From positions 1 to 64,000 of the forward strand of contig CAOKAC010000001.1 of NCBI GenBank assembly GCA_948466345.1: 64,000 nucleotides of DNA. The letters run 5' to 3'. The notes beneath the pieces are model-generated. The model was not told where the DNA came from and did not search any database. It saw only the letters and a list, made by a program, of their open reading frames with translations. Numbering within the stretch: position 1 is the stretch's first letter; every line of letters begins with the position of its first letter. This stretch comes from an uncultured Clostridia bacterium (lineage in GTDB: Bacteria > Bacillota > Clostridia > Oscillospirales > CAG-272). The translations under genes and the position numbers were made by a program. Of the stretch, positions 8,923-16,704 are shown one piece after another.

Positions 8923-9090
8923 ATGAAACATTTATCACATATCATTAAGGGTGAAAAAGTCTCCCAATTAACGCAAACAGATATAGAATTGTATAAACGC
9001 ACTTTTAGCAAAGTACATCTGTCCACTCAAAAAATCGAGGAAATCTGTAAAGTGATTTGCAAACATCACAGAGAGAACAATTCTTTTTAA
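8923..9090 (+). CDS. Small protein of unknown function after the ABC ATPase
   Basis: 55 residues, basic and helical (MKHLSHIIKGEKVSQLTQ to HHRENNSF). It starts directly after the ATPase stop codon and is followed 13 bp later by the KTR gene, which suggests a single transcript. No motif is recognised and it has no membrane helix. Its tight position makes it likely to be translated rather than chance. Confidence 0.6.
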   Translation: MKHLSHIIKGEKVSQLTQTDIELYKRTFSKVHLSTQKIEEICKVICKHHRENNSF

Positions 9091-9103
9091 CGGGAGGTGC
9101 AAT

Positions 9104-9280
9104 GTGAAGCGATTGATTGAATGGGTGTGCTGTCCAATGTGTGGCAGCAAAACCCGCATCAAAATACGGTCTGATACGGAATTGACAAACTTCCCACTAT
9201 ACTGTCCGAAATGTAAGCGTGAAGCATTGATTAAGGCAAAAGATTTACAGGTAACCGTCATCAAAGAGCCAGACGCATAA
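9104..9280 (+). CDS. Cysteine-rich KTR domain protein
   Basis: 58 residues. Two CxxC pairs (CCPMCGSKTRIKIR and YCPKCKREALI) form a probable zinc ribbon, and the KTR signature gives the family its name. The GTG start follows GGGAGGTGCAAT. These small proteins are common in Gram-positive conjugative elements, including relatives of Tn916; their biochemical role is not known. It closes the cargo transcript, with a terminator right behind it. Confidence 0.85.
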   Translation: MKRLIEWVCCPMCGSKTRIKIRSDTELTNFPLYCPKCKREALIKAKDLQVTVIKEPDA

Positions 9281-9285
9281 GACGC

Positions 9286-9326
9286 AGAGCCGATGAACAA
9301 GTGAGCAATCACAGTTTATCGGCTCT
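9286..9326 (+). terminator. Terminator of the ICE-1 cargo operon
   Basis: AGAGCCGATGAAC pairs with GTTTATCGGCTCT (one G-T wobble) around a 15-nt loop, followed by GTTCTTTATAT. It lies 6 bp past the KTR stop codon. Confidence 0.7.
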
Positions 9327-9737
9327 GTTCTTTATATAGCCACAGGTAGGACAAGCCCACCGAATAAAAAAACGATGTTTCGGTGAGCTGATTTGCTATG
9401 CTCTGAATACTCTCCGACTTCGCTTTTTGAAGTTTGGAGGGATTTTTATTGCTTTCAAGCAGCAGCTTTTACTTACATATATCATACCGAGGATGGGCGG
9501 ATAACCTGTTAAAAAAATCCTCGCCACCGCAAGGGGGCTTTGTACCTCAAAAGTAGAAGTCAAATCTCTACATAATAGAAATAAACTCTCCTTAAACCGT
9601 AAAGGTATGACAGCCTTTGCGGTTTTTCTTTTGTCGTTTTTTGCAGGAATATGGGACAAGCCTGTTTCTGGCGTGGGATGCCGTTCTCCACCTGCCAATC
9701 TGGATTTTTAAAAAAATTCAGATTGGAGGAAACAAGA
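9327..9737 (+). other. Non-coding interval with hairpins before the sigma-like gene
   Basis: No gene is supported here. Two hairpins are visible: CTCC/GACTTC with GAAGTT/GGAG near 9411-9439, and a terminator-like stem AAACCGTAAAGG / CCTTTGCGGTTT at 9594-9625 followed by TTCTTTT. The second lies about 110 bp before the sigma-like gene and would shield it from upstream transcription. Confidence 0.5.
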
Positions 9738-10166
9738 ATGTCATTCAACTATGGCAGAGAAGAAAAGAAATGGCGGCTATGGAAAGAAGCCGAAGAAAAG
9801 CAGTTACGGAGCTTGGGTGTCAGCGAGGACACTATTGAACAGCTCCATACTCACGATTGGGCGGTCTTTAATTCTGATAGGCGGTATTACCGCAGATTGC
9901 AGGACGCAGGTACATACCTTGAGGAATTTGCCGAGGAAACAGCACAACCCGAAGTGAAAAGCGTTGAGGATTTTTTAGATAACATCGAAAATCAGCAGCT
10001 CTATCAAATCCTTATCATGGTGGACAGGCTTACCCTGCAAATCGTCGTGATGAAGATACAGGGCTATTCTACCCGTGAAATTGCATCACGGCTCAACACC
10101 ACCGAAAAGGCTGTTTACAGAAGAATGGACAGGCTCAAAGAAAAATTGAAAAAGTTTTTTGAGTAG
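9738..10166 (+). CDS. Sigma-70-like factor of conjugative elements
   Basis: 142 residues. The ATG at 9738 follows GATTGGAGGAAACAAGA. The last 60 residues form a region-4-like HTH: LTLQIVVMKIQGYSTREIAS, then NTTEKAVYRRMDRLKEKLKK, typical of sigma-70 region 4 that reads -35 elements. Region 2 is not evident, so it may be a region-4-only regulator rather than a true sigma factor, as is common for the short sigma-like proteins near recombinase genes of Tn916-type elements. It likely drives late element genes. Confidence 0.8.
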   Translation: MSFNYGREEKKWRLWKEAEEKQLRSLGVSEDTIEQLHTHDWAVFNSDRRYYRRLQDAGTYLEEFAEETAQPEVKSVEDFLDNIENQQLYQILIMVDRLTLQIVVMKIQGYSTREIASRLNTTEKAVYRRMDRLKEKLKKFFE

Positions 10167-10624
10167 AGGGGAAAAACAAGGATTTTCAAGGACTATGGGG
10201 TGTAAGGCAAAAAAGCCTTCGCCCCATTTTCCTTTGTGTGGCGAAAACGGGGACAGTTCCTTGACAATCGAATACCCATTCGCCAAACACTTCCTCTTTG
10301 TGATTGTGATGAGCATAAGCGTGTGCAGCGGTACGCCATGACCTGCCGAAAGGCAGCGAGCGACAGAAAGGTGGTGAGCCTATCTTACCGACTCAAAATA
10401 TCGGGCAGCTCCCGATTTCGCCGTAATCCACAAAGAGAACAATGGTACTCCCGTCCAGTCACAGTCCGAGTGGTAATCAATCCACCGCAGGCAATGAGGG
10501 CGGCTCTGTCAGACCGACAGTTGGGGTGAAACTCCCGTGGCGTCAGTTCGCTGCTGACCGTTTGGCGACTTCCCGCAGCGTTTCGGGGTGTCGAGGACAA
10601 ATAGAAATGCTCCTATCATATCAA
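10167..10624. other. Unassigned interval downstream of the sigma-like gene
   Basis: About 460 bp with several short overlapping frames in both strands, none with a good ribosome site or a recognisable product. The text is GC-richer than the MazF and recombinase genes that follow. It leads into the structured leader of the mazF-like gene. A conserved non-coding or degenerate coding segment is possible. Confidence 0.35.
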
Positions 10625-10751
10625 GCCAGATACAAGGCGGTCTATGGAAACAGCGCTTTGTTTTATGCTCTCCGACCTTAAATACTTCCTTGTATCTGGC
10701 GGCTACATAGGCAGGAAACTCCTGCCTAAATCCAGATGGGAGGACAAACAC
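10625..10751 (+). promoter_or_regulatory. Structured, two-state leader upstream of the MazF-type toxin gene
   Basis: A perfect 13-bp pair (GCCAGATACAAGG at 10625-10637 with CCTTGTATCTGGC at 10688-10700) encloses 50 nt. A 9-bp hairpin with a 3-nt loop follows (TAGGCAGGA at 10708-10716, TCCTGCCTA at 10720-10728). The ATCTGG inside the first stem's right arm (10694-10699) can instead pair with CCAGAT at 10732-10737, directly before the GGGAGG ribosome site (10738-10743). The two folds exclude each other. Confidence 0.55.
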
Positions 10752-11129
10752 ATGGATAGAATTATTAAGCGTGGAGAAATCTACTACGCAGAGCTTAACC
10801 CCGTTATTGGCTCGGAACAAGGCGGTACACGCCCCGTACTTATCATTTCAAATGATATAGGCAATAGGCACAGCCCTACCGTGATTATTGCGGCGATTAC
10901 GAGCCGAGTGCAGACAAAGGCTAAGTTGCCGACGCATACTCAAGTAAGTAATTTTGAGGGACTTGATAAAGATTCGATTATTTTGCTTGAGCAGATAAGG
11001 ACGATTGATAAACAACGGTTAAAACAGCATATGGGAATGATGCCCGACAGAATAATGGCAAGAGTAGATAAAGCTCTTGCCATTAGTATTTCTCTGAGGG
11101 GAGGTAGCAATGAAAGAGATAAAAATTGA
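10752..11129 (+). CDS. mazF: MazF/PemK-family endoribonuclease toxin
   Basis: 125 residues. MazF-type landmarks are present: IKRGEIYYAELNPVIGSEQG, GTRPVLIISNDIGN and HSPTVIIAAITSR in the N-terminal half, and a central ILLEQIRTID segment. Members cleave single-stranded RNA at short motifs and are normally held by a small antitoxin encoded upstream. No such antitoxin precedes it; the neighbour upstream is a structured, apparently non-coding leader, and the only small partner is the 45-residue gene overlapping its 3' end. GGGAGGACAAACAC gives the start. Confidence 0.9.
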   Translation: MDRIIKRGEIYYAELNPVIGSEQGGTRPVLIISNDIGNRHSPTVIIAAITSRVQTKAKLPTHTQVSNFEGLDKDSIILLEQIRTIDKQRLKQHMGMMPDRIMARVDKALAISISLRGGSNERDKN

Positions 11130-11247
11130 TAATTATGTTGCTGCCCTTAAACTTATTGAGATACTTCTGGAAAAGGGATTGATAAATCAAGCCACATATA
11201 CAAATATCATGAAGCATTCAAATTCGCACATTTCACAGGCGGCTTGA
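11110..11247 (+). CDS. Small SHOCT-like protein between toxin and recombinase
   Basis: 45 residues. YVAALKLIEILLEKGLINQA followed by TYTNIM resembles the short SHOCT-type helical hairpin often found as an oligomerisation tail. It overlaps the end of the mazF-like gene by 20 bp and has a GAGGGGAGGTAGCA ribosome site. It might serve as the missing antitoxin, or belong functionally to the serine recombinase 40 bp downstream; both are guesses from position. Confidence 0.55.
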   Translation: MKEIKIDNYVAALKLIEILLEKGLINQATYTNIMKHSNSHISQAA

Positions 11248-11287
11248 TAAGAGGTAGAATAGTGTTGAGTTAAAGGAGGTATGCTTT

Positions 11288-13117
11288 ATGAATACAGCAG
11301 TAAACGAATATAATTACAGATTTAAGCTCACGGACTATGCTTTATTTGACAGAAACCGAGCGAGAAAAGTTGCTATCTATGGGCGTGTTTCAACAGAGCA
11401 TGAGGCACAGTTATCTGCACTTGAAAATCAGTTGCAATGGTATGATGACCAAGTACGCTATCATCCAAACTGGACTGTCTGCGAACGCTATATAGATGAG
11501 GGCATTACTGGTACACAAGCAAAAAAACGCCCTGCATTTTTGCGTATGATTGAAGATGCCAAAAACGGCAAATTTGATTTGATTGTAACAAGAGAGGTCT
11601 GCCGATTTGCCCGTAATGTTGTAGATACTCTTGTGGTGACAAGGGAGTTAAAGGGTATCGGCGTTGAGGTATTCTTTATTGATGATAATATCTGGACGAT
11701 GGACGGTGACGGAGAGCTTCGGCTTTCGCTTATGGCGACTTTGGCACAGGAAGAAAGCCGCAAGACTTCCGAGCGTGTAAAGGCAGGACAGAAAATCAGC
11801 CGAGATAACGGCGTTCTTTATGGAAATGGGAATATTTTAGGATATGACCGAGTTGGTGAAACCTATGTTATCAATGAAGAACAGGCGGAAACAGTCAGAA
11901 TGATATTTGATTTGTATTTGCAGGGATACGGCTCGATGCGGATTGCAGGAATATTGACAGAAAGAAAGAGAAAAACAGCATCGGGGCTTGTAAAATGGAG
12001 CGTATCCAATATTATGAGAGCCATAAAAAATGCCACTTATACGGGTACGAAATGTTATAACAAGTCCAGAAGCAACAATTTCCTTGAACAGAAAAGGATT
12101 AACAATCTGGATATGTCCACTTATGAATATGTTGAGGGTGACTTCCCTGCTATTGTTTCACAGGAAGTATGGGACAAAGCCCAGAAGATACGAGAAAGCA
12201 GAATGAAACCCTCTTTGGTGTCAACTGCAAAAACAACGCACAGCAAGCGTGACTCCAAGGATATATGGGTAAATAAGCTGCGTTGTTCGTGCGGCTCGTC
12301 ATTCCGAAAAGATAAATGGCATACAAAATTGGATGGTAAGATTTCATACGGTTATCAGTGCTATAACCAGATAAACAACGGAAACAAGAAAAAGAGGGCG
12401 GCTCTTGGCTTAGATACCGAGGGATATTGCGACATCAAAATGATAACTGACTGGAAACTTGACTTTATGGCAAAAGAGCTGTTGGAGCATCTCTGGCAGG
12501 ATAGAAAATCATCCGTAATTATTGCAATAGACCTCATTAAGCGTTATTATAAAGATGATAGGCTTAATGAAAATCAGCACGATATGGTATCCATCAAAGC
12601 AAAGATTGAAAAGGCACAGACCCGATTAACCAATCTTATTGCTATGCGGGCAGATGGCGAGCTGTCAAAAGAAGAATATCAAGCCATGAGAAAGCCTATT
12701 GATACCGAAATTCAGCAGTTAAAGGAGAAATTAAATCAAGCACCCAATGACGAACAGCCGAAACGAGGACTTGAATTAGATGGGATTATCAGTACACTGA
12801 ATACGCTGATAGATTTCAGTGGTACAAAGGTAAGTGAGGAAGTCATCAATCAATTTGTATATAGGGTAACGCCAACATCCGATACCACTTTTGATTGGTA
12901 TGTTAATTTGACTGGAACGGCTGATGTTAAGGCAACATTTACAGCAGAGGGGCGAAAGAGCAGAGCTGTTGTGAAGTTAGAGGAAATCGAACAGATTTCC
13001 TCGTTACATAGGAAAGAGAATGAGGACAATGGAATGTTCCTCAAAAACCCCCTTGTTTTTACCTTTCTGCACAGGCAGCTATTAAAGAAGGCTAATTTTT
13101 TGCATAGTTTGTTTTGA
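11288..13117 (+). CDS. Large serine recombinase (TnpX-like integrase of ICE-1)
   Basis: 609 residues. The N-terminal resolvase domain (about 28-175) carries the catalytic Ser in AIYGRVSTEHEAQ and conserved Arg residues in the DLIVTREVCRFAR region. A recombinase DNA-binding domain follows (about 190-300), then a zinc ribbon with Cys pairs (KLRCSCGSSF, later CYNQ and GYCDIKM) and a coiled-coil segment (about 420-500, KAKIEKAQTRLTNLIAMRAD). This is the size and order of large serine integrases that excise and insert conjugative elements. The preceding AAAGGAGGT gives the start. It is the last gene of ICE-1, so the attachment junction should lie just downstream. Confidence 0.93.
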   Translation: MNTAVNEYNYRFKLTDYALFDRNRARKVAIYGRVSTEHEAQLSALENQLQWYDDQVRYHPNWTVCERYIDEGITGTQAKKRPAFLRMIEDAKNGKFDLIVTREVCRFARNVVDTLVVTRELKGIGVEVFFIDDNIWTMDGDGELRLSLMATLAQEESRKTSERVKAGQKISRDNGVLYGNGNILGYDRVGETYVINEEQAETVRMIFDLYLQGYGSMRIAGILTERKRKTASGLVKWSVSNIMRAIKNATYTGTKCYNKSRSNNFLEQKRINNLDMSTYEYVEGDFPAIVSQEVWDKAQKIRESRMKPSLVSTAKTTHSKRDSKDIWVNKLRCSCGSSFRKDKWHTKLDGKISYGYQCYNQINNGNKKKRAALGLDTEGYCDIKMITDWKLDFMAKELLEHLWQDRKSSVIIAIDLIKRYYKDDRLNENQHDMVSIKAKIEKAQTRLTNLIAMRADGELSKEEYQAMRKPIDTEIQQLKEKLNQAPNDEQPKRGLELDGIISTLNTLIDFSGTKVSEEVINQFVYRVTPTSDTTFDWYVNLTGTADVKATFTAEGRKSRAVVKLEEIEQISSLHRKENEDNGMFLKNPLVFTFLHRQLLKKANFLHSLF

Positions 13118-13129
13118 AAAAAACGATAG

Positions 13130-13167
13130 AAAAAAGCGTATCATTAGAAATAATGATACGCTTTTTT
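13130..13167. terminator. Bidirectional terminator near the right end of ICE-1
   Basis: A perfect 17-bp stem, AAAAAAGCGTATCATTA with TAATGATACGCTTTTTT, and a GAAA loop. It ends recombinase transcription and can also end the leftward sortase operon, whose last stop codon is at 13199. The ICE-1/chromosome junction probably lies at 13168-13198, but no duplicated core can be confirmed because the left end is outside the window. Confidence 0.9.
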
Positions 13168-13198
13168 ATTGGATTGCATACGGTGTCTAGGGAAAGAG

Positions 13199-13933
13199 TT
13201 ATGAATCTACTCGTTTAGCATATACGATATAACGCTGCGAATTGGCTCCTAACGGATGGCAGCTACTTAGCGTTACCCTGTCTTCTCCTGGCTGTATCAT
13301 AACCTTATCAATCTCGTCCGGCAGAATGATTTTTGTTTCTACAACTTTGTATGTAAGTCCCTCTCGAAAGTTTGCAATATGTATTTCGTCCCCCACTGCA
13401 AGCTCATGTATATTTCGAAACATAAGCGCACTCGGACTTCCTCTGTGCGCTGCAATAACACAGTTTGTATTTGTCCCCCCAACAGGCAGGCTTGTCTGTG
13501 AAAGATGCACCGCACCTTTCTTCATATTCTCCCTGCTTGCACCAAGATAAATCGGTAAACGCACTTCAATTTTTGGAATTTCAATATACCCTACTATATT
13601 CTCTGCAAATCCAAATGCAGATAAATCAAAGCTTGGCTGCTCATAGGAAAAAGGATCCACCAGTCCAGACTGGCCTGTGCAAAACAAGTTCTCATTATAT
13701 TCCTGCATCCGCCGGTATAACTCCTGCAGAGAATCGTCCTGCAGTGCGTCCTCATTGTCTCCACTTTCTTCTTTTTCGCGCACCTCTGTCACTGCACCTT
13801 GAAACATGTCAATTGCGCGATCCGCCTGCTTTTGAAAAAAATACTGACTGATATGCGGATAGAAGAACACTCCAATGCCGCATATAAGCATTACAATTGC
13901 AATTCCTGTAACAATTTTTCTTCCCTTATTCAC
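13199..13933 (-). CDS. Class C (pilin-polymerising) sortase, second copy
   Basis: 244 residues. An N-terminal membrane helix (about 8-30) is followed by the class C lid motif in GLVDPFSY, catalytic His in IAAHRGSP, Cys in TLSSCHP and Arg in SQRYIVYAKR. TLSSC replaces the usual TLTTC form, and the C-terminal membrane helix of most class C sortases is missing, so it is shorter than its neighbour. It is the last gene of the pilus operon, with a GTG start after AAGGCGG. Pilus clusters often carry two sortases, one polymerising the shaft and one adding a minor pilin. Confidence 0.88.
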   Translation of the reverse strand: MNKGRKIVTGIAIVMLICGIGVFFYPHISQYFFQKQADRAIDMFQGAVTEVREKEESGDNEDALQDDSLQELYRRMQEYNENLFCTGQSGLVDPFSYEQPSFDLSAFGFAENIVGYIEIPKIEVRLPIYLGASRENMKKGAVHLSQTSLPVGGTNTNCVIAAHRGSPSALMFRNIHELAVGDEIHIANFREGLTYKVVETKIILPDEIDKVMIQPGEDRVTLSSCHPLGANSQRYIVYAKRVDS

Positions 13934-13977
13934 AAAAATCCGCCTTGCTCCTTTCTGCTACTCCCATCTCCATAACA

Positions 13978-14832
13978 CTATATTGATTCACGATTTTTCT
14001 TCTTTTTGGTTCGGTACTGGGAAATTAGCATAATTATAAATACAACTCCAATGGCTGCACCAACAATCGATGCCTGTAGGATAAACTTATGCCGCAACGA
14101 CATTCCCTCCTGGTCCTCCTGCAGTGCAGCTCTTTCTTCCGCATTGTATGGAATACGGATACCACGTACCAGCAGTCGATGGGTATTTACACCATAAGGC
14201 GTACATGTGAGCAATGTAACATGATCTTCCCCCAAAATCGGATCCAACAGTTCCACCTCTTCCGGTTTTACAATATTGATGGCGTCCACCGAATAGGCAA
14301 GCGTTTGCCCCAAAACATGCACGTAAAATTTGTCCCCGATTTCCAGACTCGTCAGCCTATCAAACATTTTTGCATTAGGCAGGCCTGTATGTCCTGTTAA
14401 TACAGAATGCGTTCCCATACCGCCAATTGGCAAAGCCGTCTGGCGAAGGTGGCCTATACCCTTTTCCAAAATTTCCGGATCTGTTCCATGATATATAGGT
14501 AAGCTTACAGATATTTTTGGGATTTCAATCGTTCCCATAGTGTCAAAAAACTGCAGTACCTCTAAATAGTTCTGCGGCAACGCCTTACCGCTTCCCTCAA
14601 GAAAAGGGTCGTGCACTGGCTCACCCGCAAGCGATTCGTTGTATTCTTCTGCTCTTTTCCATTCTTCCAATAGTTTTTCGTCCTGCGTTTGCTGTACCGC
14701 TGTGTCATACTCCGAAACTATGGTTGCCTGGTGTATTTCCGCAAGATAGCTCGAAAAAATAGGATATAAAAATAGTGCCGCTCCTGTAAAAAGCAAAATG
14801 ATAATAATGCAATATACCGTTCCTTTTTTCAA
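13978..14832 (-). CDS. Class C (pilin-polymerising) sortase, first copy
   Basis: 284 residues. Membrane helices lie at both ends (about 6-28 and 252-272), the usual class C topology. The lid DPF is in PVHDPFLEG, the catalytic His in LTGHTGLP, Cys in TLLTCTPYG and Arg in HRLLVRGIR. It links pilin monomers through a pilin-motif Lys. The TTG start follows AAGGGGAATTTCG. A strong hairpin (14854-14881) lies between it and the backbone pilin gene upstream and may lower its expression relative to the pilin. Confidence 0.92.
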   Translation of the reverse strand: MKKGTVYCIIIILLFTGAALFLYPIFSSYLAEIHQATIVSEYDTAVQQTQDEKLLEEWKRAEEYNESLAGEPVHDPFLEGSGKALPQNYLEVLQFFDTMGTIEIPKISVSLPIYHGTDPEILEKGIGHLRQTALPIGGMGTHSVLTGHTGLPNAKMFDRLTSLEIGDKFYVHVLGQTLAYSVDAINIVKPEEVELLDPILGEDHVTLLTCTPYGVNTHRLLVRGIRIPYNAEERAALQEDQEGMSLRHKFILQASIVGAAIGVVFIIMLISQYRTKKKKNRESI

Positions 14833-14853
14833 ACGAAATTCCCCTTAAAATTT

Positions 14854-14881
14854 GGGCGCAGGCAACAAGTTGCCTGCGCCC
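14854..14881 (-). terminator. Intercistronic hairpin between pilin and sortase genes
   Basis: A perfect 13-bp stem (GGGCGCAGGCAAC with GTTGCCTGCGCCC) and an AA loop. On the minus strand it is followed by AAATTTTAAGG, a poor U-tract, so partial termination or RNA processing is more likely than a full stop. It would leave more pilin message than sortase message. Confidence 0.7.
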
Positions 14882-14912
14882 GATCTTCTTGTTCTAATGG
14901 ATAATTATAAGC

Positions 14913-16652
14913 TTAGCTGCGGCGAGATTTTTTTCTGTTTGCAACCAGCAAAAGCACTACCGCGCTTATAACAAGAGCAATACCGCCGGCCGTGAATAAA
15001 ACCGTTCCAATGCCGCCGGTCAGTGGCAAATCAAATCCCTTGGAGTTCTCAACCGTAAGGCCAACATATCCGTTTGCGCCGTCTGCACTCGCCAGATTTT
15101 CTCCCTTGTCATCCTCCGGAATACCGTCGATTCCAGTCTGTCCGTTTGCAAGCTTTTCATCTTTAATAGCAAATGTTACATAATTCTTAAGAACCACATA
15201 ACCGCCCTCCGGCGCCTGTATCTCTTTTAAACGATACGAACCTGTATCCAGACCGCGCAGCTTCAGCTTACCAAGATTTCCCTCATCGCCCGTCGCAACC
15301 CGTTCTGAGCCTCCGGTAGTAACGCGGTGATATACACCGGTACTATCCTGAGAAAAATGAATTTTCTCCCAGTTTTCGCCAACCTGCCGTTCCAGAGTAA
15401 ATACTGCTCCGGCCAAAAGTCCGCCGGTCTTATTTGTTTTTGTCAAATTAAAACCGTATGTATATACAATCGCCTTAGACTGTATTGTTTTCACGCTGTT
15501 CTCACTATAGGGATTGTTTGCATAATCCAAATAAGCAGTGTTGGGGTTTCCAGCAGAACCAGTTACTGCCTTTTCATCTACAAGCGTATTATATTTTATC
15601 CGTACTTTTTCATATTTGGAAACCTTATCGTAATCCCCAAAGGTCACAGTAAAATTGCCGGATAAAGTATCGCTTCCGTCCGATGCCGCAAAGGTGTAGT
15701 CCTTGTCTCTTGTCAACTTGGTTTCGCTATCACCGGAAACGCCATATACTGTCGGTTCTTTGCTCTTATCAAATGTAAGCCCCGTGGAAAGCGCATCTCT
15801 GATCACAAAGGTTTTGGATACGGCATTTGCCAAATATACAGGAACATCCGCTAAAATATCAAAATAAACATGATCTCCCAATCCAGACGTTACTGCAGGG
15901 CCAAATGTACCGTCTTCCTTGTCGCTGACTGTCTTGACGATTCCTACTTCTGCATCCTTGATACGCAGCTGTATAGGAGAATCCACATACCATCCATCCG
16001 CTGTGCCATCCGGCTGTGCATCTCTCCAGACAGGCGTTAGATTGGCAACTGCGGGCTTGTAAATTTTATTACCGTTTTCGATCAGAACGATATAGCTTCC
16101 TTTTGATAGCCCCTGGATAGTCGCTGCGCCGGATGCTGCCCCGATATCGGCAGAAACCACAAGAGGATCTGTACTCTCCTGAAACGTACCATCGGCATTT
16201 TTCTTAAAAGCAATGCCCTGCTCGCCTTTTTTAATCGCCGCTGCCAAAGCGTCAATAAACGATATAAGTGTCTCGCTGTCTGATTCCAGTTCACTGTAAG
16301 CTTCCGTTACTGCGTCATAATGTTTGGTATCAATATAAGACGGATATACACGCTCTACCCATCTTGCAACACCGGGCGCCCAAGTATAAACAGGGTCGGC
16401 CGGCTGATAAAATGGGTCTTTACCTGTGCCTTCATTTACATCGTCCACACTTACCTTAATGATACGGAAGGCAATCGTCCGCATACCTGTGGGAACCTCG
16501 CCTTTAGATGTATCAATCTGTACTTCTACTATTCCCTTTTTTGAATCCGTTGGAAATAACTGCACCCACTCGGCAAACACGGACATCGTGCTGCACAAAC
16601 ACATCATGATACATAAAATCAGTGCGCCCGCTTTCAAAAGTCGCTTTTTCAT
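14913..16652 (-). CDS. SpaA-type major (backbone) pilin
   Basis: 579 residues. It has a signal peptide (about 1-27), isopeptide-type Ig-like domains and the C-terminal anchor LPLTG at about 542-546 followed by a membrane helix and RKKSRRS. A pilin-like lysine probably lies in the strand IQLRIKDAEVGIVKTV, where shaft pilins carry the linking Lys, although the classic YPK motif is absent. The E-box is in YRLKEIQAPEGGY, and the last domain (GFNLTKTNKTGGLLAGAVF onward) is a SpaA domain. It is the second gene of the pilus operon, 52 bp after the adhesin, with an AAAGAGGATTTAA ribosome site. Confidence 0.9.
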   Translation of the reverse strand: MKKRLLKAGALILCIMMCLCSTMSVFAEWVQLFPTDSKKGIVEVQIDTSKGEVPTGMRTIAFRIIKVSVDDVNEGTGKDPFYQPADPVYTWAPGVARWVERVYPSYIDTKHYDAVTEAYSELESDSETLISFIDALAAAIKKGEQGIAFKKNADGTFQESTDPLVVSADIGAASGAATIQGLSKGSYIVLIENGNKIYKPAVANLTPVWRDAQPDGTADGWYVDSPIQLRIKDAEVGIVKTVSDKEDGTFGPAVTSGLGDHVYFDILADVPVYLANAVSKTFVIRDALSTGLTFDKSKEPTVYGVSGDSETKLTRDKDYTFAASDGSDTLSGNFTVTFGDYDKVSKYEKVRIKYNTLVDEKAVTGSAGNPNTAYLDYANNPYSENSVKTIQSKAIVYTYGFNLTKTNKTGGLLAGAVFTLERQVGENWEKIHFSQDSTGVYHRVTTGGSERVATGDEGNLGKLKLRGLDTGSYRLKEIQAPEGGYVVLKNYVTFAIKDEKLANGQTGIDGIPEDDKGENLASADGANGYVGLTVENSKGFDLPLTGGIGTVLFTAGGIALVISAVVLLLVANRKKSRRS

Positions 16653-16704
16653 TTAAATCCTCTTTCATATATTATTTTTCTGTTACACTACGATTCGGGT
16701 CCCC

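Noticed and set aside
10236-10681. Short rightward ORFs upstream of the mazF-like gene
   Set aside because: No ribosome sites, no recognisable protein text, overlap each other; the sequence is better explained by leader structure.
13168-13198. Exact attR of ICE-1
   Set aside because: The partner end is outside the window, so no duplicated core can be shown.
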